DNA of 64,000 nucleotides from Neelides folsomi (taxonomy: Eukaryota; Arthropoda; Collembola; Neelipleona; Neelidae): assembly GCA_034687125.1 (NCBI GenBank), contig JAQGBZ010000170.1, forward strand, positions 1 to 64,000, given 5' to 3'. Under the pieces are notes generated by a model. It did not search any database. It had not been told where the DNA came from and was given only the letters and a program-made list of their open reading frames with translations. This document shows, in pieces, positions 13,501-24,572 of this stretch. The translations under genes were made by a program, and so were the position numbers. How positions within the stretch are numbered: position 1 is the first letter of the stretch; each line of letters begins with the position of its first letter.

Positions 13501-13665
13501 ATAAAAATAAGATTAATGACAAGATTAATAATAAGGACGAGATTTAACCAAGATTTATCCAAGATTTAACCAACATTAAGAGTTGAGCCAAATAAAGGAG
13601 ATTTATAATAAAAGAGATTTATAATATGGTTTATTGGTAAAAACTAAATATTAAATCGATTAAAA
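7558..13665. other. Gene-free stretch between the two receptor genes
   Basis: I could assemble no spliced gene on either strand. The first part must include the 3' UTR of receptor 1; an AATAAA lies near 8040. There is one palindromic MITE (9557-9636), AT-rich and ATACATA-type low-complexity DNA, a perfect AT palindrome near 12285-12316, and a relatively GC-rich patch at about 12780-13060 that may belong to the 5' region of receptor 2. Confidence 0.55.
9557..9636. mobile_element. Palindromic MITE copy
   Basis: TACAGAGTGGGCCATAAATT on the left, AACTTATGGTCCACTCTGTA on the right and an AAATAAACAATCG centre. Both termini share the same GAGTGG variant in complementary form, as expected if the element moved with both ends already changed. 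Confidence 0.8.
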
Positions 13666-16600
13666 ATGAATGAGTCTGAGGATGAGTATTACGACCAACT
13701 GGATATTCCTGCAGAGTATTTGAAAATCAGTGCGACCTCGTGGAGGGCAATTTATTTGTATAGTGGGATCTTTGTCGTTTCTTGTCTTGCCAATTTCTAC
13801 GTTCTCGTCTCAGTCTGCAGAGTTTTGAAGAAACGGCCGTCTCCGATGAACAAATTGCTTTTGCATCTTTGTTTAGCTGACATTCTCGTAATATTCGGAG
13901 TCATTCCGGTCGAAATTGGATGGAGAATTACAATTGGATGGTACGCTGGGAATATTATGTGTAAGTACATTTTACATTTTACAATTTTATCAATTATACA
14001 TTTTTGCCATTTTTACATTTTTGCAAATATAGGAATTTTGAATCCAATTATAAGTACCATACATAAATATTCATTATACAATATTTGTTAAAATATATTA
14101 AACTTTAAGTACATCTTTCGGCTTATGCTTGAGAGTTGATATACCTGTATGTATGGAATAGGCAATTAGCGTCAAAATAGAAAATCCCTTGGATGAAAAT
14201 GTCAACACAAGGAATTTGATCAAAATTGATATTAATCCCAAAAGGCACTAAAATCAAACATCATTTTGTTCTCCATATTTTTATTCAACTTTAAAACTTA
14301 AGGTATTGTAATTGTAATGGTGCATTGGGATTTTGAGTTAATTAATGATCAATCTCCATTTCAAAACCAATTTACTTCACATGCCCTGAATGTTAAAAAC
14401 TTCAGTTTTAATTTTTCAATGTTTGTTGAATAATGTTGAACAATTTTCATTTACTTCATTTGCTCATCATTCATTCATCATTCATTCATTAATGAGAGTT
14501 TTTACTAAATAATGTAATTAGAGAGATGTAAATCGGTCTTTGGATCAAAAGCTGAGCTTTATGAACTTTAATCATTAAACTTTCATTTCACACAATTAAA
14601 ATAATGAGATTTTCATGTGAGTTCAAGTTTTAATCCTGCAAAATAGAAACTTTCCCGTTACGATTGTCTTCTTTTTTTCCATAAACTTTTTTTAATTAAA
14701 TAGTTTTACTCTTTCAAATCTCACTGGTTAAAAAATTCAAAAGTTGATTTTCTTAACAAGACAAGACAGACAAATTAAAGTCTATACCTGTATATATTAA
14801 AATATAAATATATATAATAAATAAATACTTTAAAGATAAGTATAAGTATTGTACAGATCTTTGGGATTGAATCATGAACTCTAAGGAATTATATTTTTCT
14901 AGTGAAAAGGTGATATTACTTTTTGTGTCGCTTGAACTAAAATATTGCATTTTCCTTTTAGGTAAAGTTGTTCAATCCTTCAGGGTATTTGGATTGTATC
15001 TTTCTTCTCTGATTCTCATCTGCATCAGGTAAATCTTTTTTACTACAAAAACTTTTTAAATCAGATTCCATCAAATTTTTTTAGTTTGTGAAAGCTCAAA
15101 ATGAAGTTTTACTAAACTTCTTGAAAAGCCTTCAACCAATAAATAACATTTTTCTCATAAAATACTAAAACTCAAATGACTAAATGAACTCAAATGGCTA
15201 AATAAATTCGAATCGATCATTATTCGATTTTATAATGAATTTTTATTTTGGTGAAAAAATGTTAAAGTGGTTGTATTTAAATGTGGTTAGTTTGGATCGT
15301 TACTGGGTTGTGGTTCATCCCCTCCGTGCCATGAAATCATCCCAAAGAACGAAAACGATGTTGATCATTTCCTGGATACTAGCAGCCCTCTGCTCAATTC
15401 CTCAAGTATTTTATATAACTTGCATTATCTAACCTAACAAACATTTTCTAACCTAACTAACCCTTAGTATGTATATTAGTGATATAAATTGAATCTCAAT
15501 TTACTAAAAAATTGACACTTTGGTATGTGACCTGATGTACGGTTATTAGGGGCTGATATTCGGAGTTGAAACTCATCCAAGGTACAAGTCGTTCAGCCAA
15601 TGTTTCTCGGGCGTTTTTGGAGAGTTGGCCGAAATTGCGAACACGATATTCTCATTAGTTGTCATCTACTTCCTTCCCCTCGCCGTCATCATCTTTTCAT
15701 ATACTTGGATCATTCTAAGGATTTTCAGAGAAAGTTCCAGAGGGACTTCAAGGAGCCAAAAAAGTACTTTCATATAAACCAATACTTTATAATATAAACC
15801 TATACTTTTTTAATATACCATATACATATACCATATATTTTATATATAACCCTTAATAGGCAATATAACCTTCATGGTTTTAATTGACTGCCTTTATCTT
15901 TTAAAACATAACTCGTTAACTATGAACCAATAACCTTTATATCCATTTGAATGAGTATTAATACATACACCATACTCACTTTATTTATACCATATACATA
16001 AGGTACATTTAAGTATTAATATGGTAGTTATATGAGAATTCTTTTCTTTTTATTAACCAACTTCCCCCTTAATATATTTCTTATCAACTCGCACCATTAT
16101 GCCTAGTTTGGACAGAATTTTTCCGGTCGATGTCAAACTTATACTATTCATCATTTGAGAAATAATTATTGGAAAAAATGATAACTTTTTTATATTTTAA
16201 ATTCATACTTTATAGAGCGGAGCAGAAATAGTGATAATAAAATGAGTAGTGAAATGATGCTCAGACGAAATGGCAGCGGACCATCAAATATCGAACGAGC
16301 TCGAATTCAAACTATTAAACTAACCATGGTCATCGTCATCGTTTTCCTCGTTTGTTGGACACCGTAATGAAACATTTTTCCATACATTTTAAATGAGTTT
16401 TTTTAATTATTAATTTAGATGTCAGTTAGTCTGTCAAAGTTAGAGTTAGTCTCACAGGGTTACATTAAAGTTATTCAACCTTCAAATTCAGTTAAATCGT
16501 TAATTTAATTGTTAATTTAATTTTTTAATTATTAATTTAATTCTTTTAATTGTTAATTTAATTCTTTTAATTGTCTTTTAGGTATGTGACCATCACACTT

Positions 16601-19036
16601 TGGTAAGTTTACATTTTCAATTTCATTCGCTTAAGTTTTGTCAGCTCATTGAATTCTTTATGTAAACAAATTCTTGCAACGAGTTTTGAAACAAGGAGGA
16701 ATTTTGTTGGGGCCATTAAGGGCTTATTATAAGAAGCTTTGGGTTTTTAGTTTTAATAGCTTACACAATAAGTCGGATTATAAAGGGAGTAGTTTGTAAA
16801 GAAGGAAAACACATGGATGGGAATATTTACTTATTTTAGTATGAGACAGACCCTTTTAATTAAAAAGATTATATGGACTAATTTCTTCATTGATATTTAA
16901 TATTTTAATTCCACGTTCTTTCTTCTAATGACAGAATTTAGTAAAGGAATACCAATTGATAAATAACTCAAAATGATTCATATGTAGTTACCATATTTAT
17001 TCGGTCAGGGTGTACAATCTGGGAACTAAAAGAGGCACAGGTCTGAAAATGGGCACTTGGACCCAAACTGGGTATATGTGCCCTTTAACGGGCACAATTG
17101 ACTTTCAAAAATTATTAAATATACGCTAAAATGAAGTGAATTTTATGATTTAAAGAGTCTACTCGATATAAATATCTTAAAATCAATTGAAACAAGGGCA
17201 TTAAATAAGATTATTAGGAATTGTAACGTTAAAAGATAGAAGTAACAAGTTACTCCCTTTTACCAAACCTAACCTAATCTAAAAGAAAAGAATCCAAACT
17301 TCTACACGGTCCTACCACACGATTCAATTTACCCAAAACGGGCACATTATGATCGTTTTGTGCCCAATTTGTGCCTCTTTAAGGGTCCTATGTGCCTACT
17401 ATGGGTTTATGTGCCCGATCAGGCACATATGCCCTTTTTTGATGTGCCCAAATGTGCCTCTTTTTTGGCACATGTGCCCGGTTATGGGTCCAATGTGCCT
17501 CTTTTAGTTCCCAGATTGTACACCCTGACCTATTTATTCGAATAAGAGCCCCGACTAGTATTTAAATTTGGACTTTTAAAACGAGGCTACTATTTGAGAG
17601 GGGCTCTTAATCGAATAAATACGGTAGTTAATTAGACGAAAATGTATATTTCATGTATTAGGTTAAGAATTGTATATAAACATGGTAGATATTATATGAT
17701 AGATACATGCATGAATCATACATAATGTATGATCTTTGAAATTTCTCAAGTAGCTCCAATGATGTTTTTTGTGCTATTGAAAATATCAAAGAACTTCTCC
17801 ATTGCGTGCTTTTAAGTCGACGAAATTCATTTGATAAAAAAACTTATCTTTTATTTATGTAAGAGTAAATGGAAATCTCTTTATACTTATTTATTATGCT
17901 TATTATATTAGTGGATATTGAATTGAGATTCAAAACCTAACCAAAAACTTCTCATCCAATTTAATAAAATAATTTCTTTAAAATTAATTGAATGGTTGAT
18001 TGAATCTACAGATTGAATCTCTATGTAATTGAGAGACCAAGATGTCTAACATTAATTGTAAGAAGTTTGACATTAAGATGTGACACAATCACACAAAGGC
18101 ACAAAGTAAATTGTAAATTATATTGCATTAAAGAAAATTGTTATATTAACTAATGGTACATTTTACTCTCTACATTAGCTGTACATTAGTTAAACAATAG
18201 TTAAACAATATCCGTATCAATATATTTTACAAACCTCAATGGACCTTTTAAGCAATCAAAGTAATCAAATATACCAAACTGAATAAAAGTATAGTATGCA
18301 CCTATACAGGGTGAGCCAGTAGCTATACTCATCGTTAAGATCCTCGAACGCATCAAGTTAAGTAAAGACAAATTGTTTTCAGTCTCAAAGATTAATTGCA
18401 CCCATGAAGGTTAATTTCTTAAATGAGAATAATATGTTAGGAAAGTTTTCTTTTCTCTAAAAAGGCCGTTGGAAAGCAACATTGGAAAAGGGGCGTTGGA
18501 AAGCAATTTCCGTTATTGTATTTTGGCAAGATTTAATTACTCCTACTTTTGGGCTTTTCGGGTTGTGAGAAATAAAAAGGATGTAACTTTTAGATTCTCC
18601 TAAGGATGAAGATGAAGTGGGAAAGTTTTTGTCACTTTAATTACCATTTGTGTATTATGATCCTTCTATCCTTTCCACAGGCACGTCCTGGACCCCGACT
18701 CTGCTCGGTGAGACAAATCAAAATTCCTCAATCCAAATTGCCCAAGAAGAGTTGTTTTAAATTTTAATTGAAATTAATGGTTTAAATTTTAATTGAAATG
18801 TTTTTGTTAGGAACATTGACCCAGCAGTCCAAGAAATCTTATTCATTATGGCAGTGGCTAATTCCATGATGGACCCTTTGGTCTATGGGCTTTTCTCCAG
18901 AAAGAAATCGAGTTCTAATCCAAGTGGGAACGGAGCATCAGTTGCCGCCACCACATTTAGGAACTCGACCTATTCCAGAGTTCTTCATTCCCACGTCATT
19001 ACGGAACGAACTTGCGACACGCAATTAACTCTTTGA
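13666..19036 (+). CDS. GnRH/AKH/corazonin-receptor-like GPCR (receptor 2)
   Basis: This is a class A peptide receptor, a diverged paralogue of the gene at 3630-7557. Exons in phase: 13666-13960, 14962-15028, 15291-15405, 15550-15763, 16216-16363, 16582-16602, 18681-18707 and 18811-19036, giving 370 aa. Features seen: an N-terminal NES sequon and acidic stretch, TM2 HLCLADILV, a disulfide Cys in GNIMC and FSQC, TM3 end SLDRYWVV then VHPLR, TM5 FLPLAVIIFSYTW, TM6 VCWTPYV, and loop 3 LWHVLDPDSARNIDP, which resembles AKH receptors. TM7 carries DPLVYG with Asp where most class A receptors have Asn; vertebrate GnRH receptors also have Asp there. Exons 6 and 7 are only 21 and 27 nt and are supported by phase and by the family motif they complete. 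The ligand is unknown. One intron is about 2.1 kb and carries nested MITEs. Confidence 0.88.
16991..17624. mobile_element. Outer MITE interrupted by a second MITE
   Basis: CCATATTTATTC (16991-17002) and the stretch from 17531 (TATTTATTCGAATAAGAGCC) to 17624 (CTTAATCGAATAAATACGG) form one element of about 100 bp with inverted ends. TA flanks both sides (16989-16990 and 17625-17626). The inner element at 17003-17530 separates the two parts. The right part alone shows the inverted GAATAAGAGCCCC / GGGGCTCTTAATC arms. Confidence 0.75.
17003..17530. mobile_element. 528-bp MITE with perfect 37-bp terminal inverted repeats
   Basis: The left end (17003-17039, starting GGTCAGGGTGTACAATCTGG) and the right end (17494-17530) are exact reverse complements over 37 bp. 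A 9-bp duplication, TATTTATTC, lies on both sides (16994-17002 and 17531-17539), which shows where it inserted. The interior has repeated GTGCC/GGCAC words and no transposase. A 9-bp duplication is typical of Mutator-like elements, but the family assignment is an inference. It lies in an intron of receptor 2. Confidence 0.9.
18304..18323. mobile_element. Half copy of the palindromic MITE in an intron of receptor 2
   Basis: TACAGGGTGAGCCAGTAGCT resembles the left arm of the palindromic family. No matching right arm follows, so this is a decayed or solo end. Confidence 0.5.
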
Positions 19037-19149
19037 ATACCTCCTCCAATAAACTTTCAAAAAGCCTCCAAAAAGTCTCCAAAAAACATTGCAAAAACCT
19101 TCCAAAAACCCAACCACTAATTTAAACATTCAAACATTCAAAGTATCCA

Positions 19150-19244
19150 TACAGGGTGGGCCATCAACTGCTTTCTTTTTTATACTACAAGAAAACAAGC
19201 TGGTATTGTTATTTAAAAAAAATCAACTTATGGCCTACCCTGTA
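19150..19244. mobile_element. Palindromic MITE copy just after the receptor 2 stop codon
   Basis: TACAGGGTGGGCCATCAACT then GCTTTCTTTTT on the left, and TCAACTTATGGCCTACCCTG-TA on the right. The centre is longer and more diverged than in the other copies. It begins 114 bp after the stop codon of receptor 2, so it is probably carried in the 3' UTR. Confidence 0.75.
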
Positions 19245-20429
19245 CATTCAAACATTTATTTTATACACTTTATTCAACTTTATAGGAAATTATGTATCAA
19301 CTCTTTATGACAAGTGACGACAGGCGCCTTAACAAAAGTAATATAAATGCTCATGATAAAAATTTTAATAATATTTCCCCATACAGAAGTTTATACATAT
19401 ATTATACACTATACCATACACTATCACAATATTGAAATATATAATATATTATGTATGTGAATATTTGCATGTTGAAAAGTTAACTCTTTATTACTTATTT
19501 ATTCCTTATATATAAAGTTTATATTGTAAAGTTTTGTTTGAATGGATTTTACAAAACATTTTGTTCCTCCCATTTTGCTCTGGATTTCCCATTTCTTTCT
19601 AAGTATTTGTGATAAGAAATTGGAAGGAATCGTTTGTCATTTTATTTGACCGCTGTTTTATTCCCTTCCTTGTAATATTTTATGTCGGGGAGAACAAAAT
19701 CAAATAAATCAAAAGTCATTAAAGGGAAATACAAAACTTTGAGCGTGAATTTCATAATAAAACAACTTGAGATTTGAAAGAGAAGAAAAGTAATTACCTA
19801 CTTTATAACATTTGAGTATTTAACCCAATTCCACTCTTAGTTTCCCTGTTTCGGTATAAATCTAAAGATTATTATCTTTATAATCTTAACCATACATAAC
19901 CATAACCATACATAAGAGTAGTTCTGTACTTACATAGTAAGTACTTACAAAAGGAACATGCAATTACATGCTTTAGAAAAAGTTTAATGCGTTGTTGGAC
20001 TCATTGTGTTACTTTGCGTGGATTTTGCTCATTGTAAGAAAACTTAAGTAGTTATATATAATAACAATAAGTAGAGATATAAATTATATTTTTATTATCA
20101 CAATTATAATATATATGGTATAAAGCCTTCCAAAAGTATAAAGTAAATACATATATAAGTTCATATACCTACATATTTCAATGTATTATGTACAGTAGAC
20201 AATATGATTCTGCATAATGAATTGAATGTTCTATTTTAATGACTAAATCCTATCTTTCCTTCTCCCGAAAGTTTCAAGGGGAATTCCACTGATAAAGAAT
20301 CTTACACTTTGTATGCTAAAATTCAAGATCTTTCATTACACTAATAAGGAAGCCAAATGCTCATAAAATAAAGATAAATAACAGAAATTAACCAGAAAAT
20401 TCGTTCAAGTGAAAGTGTGTATTAAAGTA

Positions 20430-20740
20430 CTACCCGGCGGCATAAGAGAAAGGAAAAACTTTCCGGTTTGAGCCTGCATTTCATTTTCCTCGCGCTGTGA
20501 ATGGTTTTTGCTGATTACGTTTTGCCTTTAATTAATTTAAATGGGAAAGGGAACACCAACATCTCCATATTTAATAAAATTAATAAGATTAAAGTTAGCT
20601 GAAAGTTAATAATATTATTTATAAACAAACATTGATTAATATTAAAAAACTTAAGTTTATATATTAATGTAATTGTAAATAAAGGAAGGAAATCCAACCA
20701 AACCAAAAAAGTTTTTCCTTTCTTTTATGCCGCCGGGTAG
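20430..20740. mobile_element. 311-bp MITE with ~33-bp terminal inverted repeats
   Basis: The left end begins CTACCCGGCGGCATAAGAGA and continues AAGGAAAAACTTT. The right end is its reverse complement with one mismatch and finishes ATGCCGCCGGGTAG. TA lies on both sides (20428-20429 and 20741-20742), consistent with a Tc1/mariner-type target site. The interior has no transposase. The GC-rich termini stand out from the AT-rich surroundings. Confidence 0.88.
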
Positions 20741-22322
20741 TACATGCATCGTGTATTGTAGAATGTTCGCAATATATTGTTAATTATTAATATTACTATA
20801 TTATAATTAACAAGATACAAAGACATTAATTATTGATTAACTAATGTATTAATTAAACAAATGATATTCAATAAATCCTGGGCCATATTATTTTTATTCC
20901 CCGCAAGCTAAATGTAAATATGCTGATACATATGATAAATATTTTAGAATTACCAAAATGAATAAATTAATATAATGATTAATTTAGTAAATTATAAAAT
21001 ATTGAACAATTGCATAGAATAGATAATATAATTTAAATAAAGTACCAATTGTATTAAAATGTTGAAAATGTTTAAAATATTTAAAATAACTATTGTTGTG
21101 ATCTCAAATAAATCCTGTTAAAAAATTAATAAAGATTTAATCAATAGTTTTTCAATTGGCTGATTATTTCCTTTTATTGTTCCACATTTGGTTTCACAAT
21201 TGGTTCCATGCAATTGAATTCCGGACAATTTCATTATTTGATTATTTCATATATGTATAACTTAAACAAATGTCTGTCTTTAATTAAACTCAATGGATTC
21301 ACTTCGATTCGCCAACAAATGAATTCTCATATATATCTCATTTATACTAATTGGATCTGTAGTTAAATTATCGATTATTTAATTTATTTAAAATCAATCT
21401 CCTCCTAAAAAGAAAAATTAAATCCTTGGAAGTCATTTACGAAATCCGCTTTAACAACTTGAAGTCCTTGCAGGGAAAGTGGAGGGAATAAAAAAAGAAA
21501 AGAGATGTTTAAAGCAGAAACAAACATGCGGATAAAAGGATTCTAAATTTCCTACAATGGTTCTTGCATACTTACACTTATGTATATACCATATATACCA
21601 TACATATTATACCATATGTACCATACATACCATATCATATGCACCATACATGCATATAATACTTGTTCATAGAAGAAATTTCTATTGTCGATAAGATGTT
21701 TTATATTGGGCCATATAAGAAGTTTATAAGATCTTTTTAGCTTAAGAGACCGAGAAGAGATTATTGGGAATGATTCGATTTCCTATTTCAGCATCTTTCC
21801 AGTGGCGGGCTAAAGTGGGGATAGGGCGAAGAGAGTCAACCTGGACTGATCCTGAAAGATAATAAATCTCCTCCTTCATTACAACTCCCTTTCTCCAAGG
21901 GGGGAGGAGAAAAGAAATAAAAATCCTTTTGATGAGAAAATAAGATTAAAACTTCCCTTTTAACTAACTTTATACATTCAATACATTTAACAATATCAAT
22001 TCTCGTTCATTAATTTAATACGATTCTTAAATCCTTTAATATAAAATATGCTCAATATTTTTAGATTTATCTTGTTCAATATTGATCAAATTGATCATAT
22101 ACATACATGGTATACCATATGTATACTATAGTACATTATATTTATGCACATAGTTTATATTGAGTATACTAACTTGAGTACAGAAGTACAGATGTATGTA
22201 TACAGAGAGAGAGAGAGAGTGAGTATAGCTTTTTTATAATATGAATACAATCTCAATAAAAACAAGATTGGGTAAATACTTAATGTATATTATATTATTT
22301 ATTTTTATGGATTTCAGGTATA

Positions 22323-22886
22323 TAATCGCTTAACCATATTTACGGGAACGCTATTTTCTCAATATAAATAACTTTTTTATTAATCAACAAAATGTCATGA
22401 AAATTGAACCTAATATGTATAATTTTATGTATTATAAGGCAAAAAAGGTTGGGTGTCAAAGGTCACCCCATCAGCTTCGATGCACTTCTTAAGCCGCGGT
22501 CACCAATCGTCAATCCCGAGCGTATTTTTTCCATTGGAAAATTTTTCCATTCTTTATTTAAATCTTTTTTAATCATTCGCATTGACGTTTGCTTCTATTT
22601 GGTACCATATTTTTAGTTGTCTGGATTTAGGTCCGAACTGGATGCTGGCAATTCGATATAACATCATAACCAAACTCCATAAATGATTCATAAGTGTAAA
22701 AGGCTGCGATTGACGTTTGGTGATATCGACTCAAGAAGTGCATTTAAGCCAAGCTTTGACACCTAACCTTTCCCCCCCTTAAACTACATGAAATTCTACT
22801 AATTGGGTCATGAAAATTGGTTGATTAATAAAAAAAAGTTATTTAAACGAGAAAAGTTGTCCCATAAATATGGTCAAGGGATTAAA
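22323..22886 (-). mobile_element. Decayed Tc1/mariner element with long inverted ends
   Basis: The left arm (AATCGCTTAACCATATTTAC, then GGGA) and the right arm (TCCCATAAATATGGTCAAGG, then GATT) are inverted copies. The similarity continues inward through AATAACTTTTTTATTAATCA and through the AAGGTTGGGTGTCAAAG / CTTTGACACCTAACCTT and GCACTTCTTAAG / CAAGAAGTGCATTTAAG blocks. The arms are therefore roughly 185 bp with indels, and they overlap the 3' end of a transposase remnant on the minus strand. The exact borders are approximate. Confidence 0.75.
22440..22656 (-). pseudogene. Tc1/mariner transposase C-terminal remnant
   Basis: The minus-strand translation gives LPASSSDLNPDN, corresponding to the transposase signature PAxSPDLNPxEN. 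It is followed by a KKDLNKEWKNFPMEKIRSGL segment like the family's alpha-helical C terminus and, after a frame disruption, by RLKKCIEADGVTFDTQPFF, like the mariner ending RWxKCIxxxGxYFx. At least three in-frame stops and one frameshift make it non-functional. Only the C-terminal third is present; the first two catalytic Asp residues would lie upstream and are missing. Confidence 0.8.
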
Positions 22887-24492
22887 CTTACCAAATTATA
22901 TCTCTGCACTTAAAAAGCTATAAATGACAGGTATGGTATACCTACAATATGTACATACAGGTATATGTAATGTATGGCAGGTAATCCATTTGAGATTTGA
23001 AAATGATCAAGAGTGAAATTGATATAAAATGGCAAGCCTTTCAGGAATCCATTACCGTCCTAATGGCAAAAAAAGAATCAATGGAAATTTCATGTAAATA
23101 GACTTATTAATGGCTTTGCTACACGGAAAAGATCGAACACTTCCAGAGAATATTTTGATCAAAAAGTCTTACAAATGATCCCAACATATTTTTAATATCT
23201 TTGTTAACGAGATGACAAAAACTTTACTTCAAATTCATCTGGCATTTTGGAGGAACATTATAAACGTAACATAATGTAGCATATACCTATAAATGTACAT
23301 ATCATATATTTACAGGATATACATAATCTAATATCAGTATATCATGTTAAAAGTACTACAATTATACAATTATGTATATACTTTGTAGCAATAAGGAAAT
23401 AAAGATTATGCAACCAGCCACTGTTGACAATTTAAATATTGTTAGAAGAAGAAACTGCGAAAATAAAAGCAATTTATTTAAATATTTGAAGGGGAAAACA
23501 AGTTTTAATTAAATGTTCCATTTCAGTTACTACAAAATGGGAAAAATATTGGAGAAAGATTTTCATTTGATTCCCATAAGTTTGTGAGAAGTTTAATAAA
23601 TATTTGAAGTTGATCAGAAGAAGCCCAAAGGGTCCACAAAATTACAATTCTTCTCATGGTGAAAAGAAGATTTCTCAAACTACGGAAATCCCACTTTAAT
23701 ACCAATTGGCATAACTATCAGTTTAGTTATTATATAAAGTTCATTATAACTACTCGTAGGGTATATAAAGTTCATTATAACCATTTTCTTCTTCCAATCA
23801 AAGTTGGGTTAATATATCCAAGTATATAGGATAGTTCTCGTCTTTAACCCCCTTTAAAATAAGTTTTCATTATACTCCAATTCTCGTTCCAATTCTCATT
23901 AAGGAATCAATGCTGGAAAAACAAAGAAATCAATTATTGGTTTGTGAAGATTTTATTAAATACCAAATTCTTATTTCTTCCTTATTTTACCAGGATGTTG
24001 AATTCTGTTGAATTCAGTTCAATCGCATGGTTTGAGTTTCTAAGTTTCTGAATTACTGAGTTAGTAAAAGAAAGTTGTTTAAGTCTTAGTCTTAATGCTC
24101 GTCTTAAGAGTGATTTTTCTTTTAAAGATTCATTCAATGTTGTGAAGCTCCAGGGATGAACTTCATTTCCTGTTCCTTTTTCTCCAAACGGGAAAGAGGA
24201 AGTTTACCAGGGCCATAATAATCATTCCTCTTTCTCTCTTTATTAGCTCAACGCGTATTAAAAGATGGGTTATGACGTTCGGAGTTTGGACGTGGAAAGT
24301 TCGTGCATGAGTTCGTCTGCCGAGTTTCATTAAGAGATAAATGGAAAGGAATCCACACTGACAATACAAGATTAATTGAGGAAAAGCACAAAGATAAGAT
24401 TTTTACTCATGATTTAATTACTCATGTTACAAATCTCAAGAGAGTCATAAGAGGTTTCTCATTTACATTACAAATACAATAGGTATGTAATA

Positions 24493-24572
24493 TACAGGGT
24501 GGGCCATAAGTTGCTTTCTTTCTTAAATAATTGTTTATTTAAAAAAGAAAGCAACTTATGGCCCACCCTGTA
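24493..24572. mobile_element. Palindromic MITE, best-preserved copy
   Basis: TACAGGGTGGGCCATAAGTT then GCTTTCTTTCTTAAATAA pairs with TTATTTAAAAAAGAAAGCAA and then CTTATGGCCCACCCTGTA. The arms are about 36 bp with almost no mismatches, so an RNA copy would fold into one long hairpin. TA sits at both borders. Confidence 0.9.

Noticed and set aside
22203..22221. GA microsatellite, and the GT run near 27085
   Set aside because: Ordinary short simple repeats without context that would give them a function.
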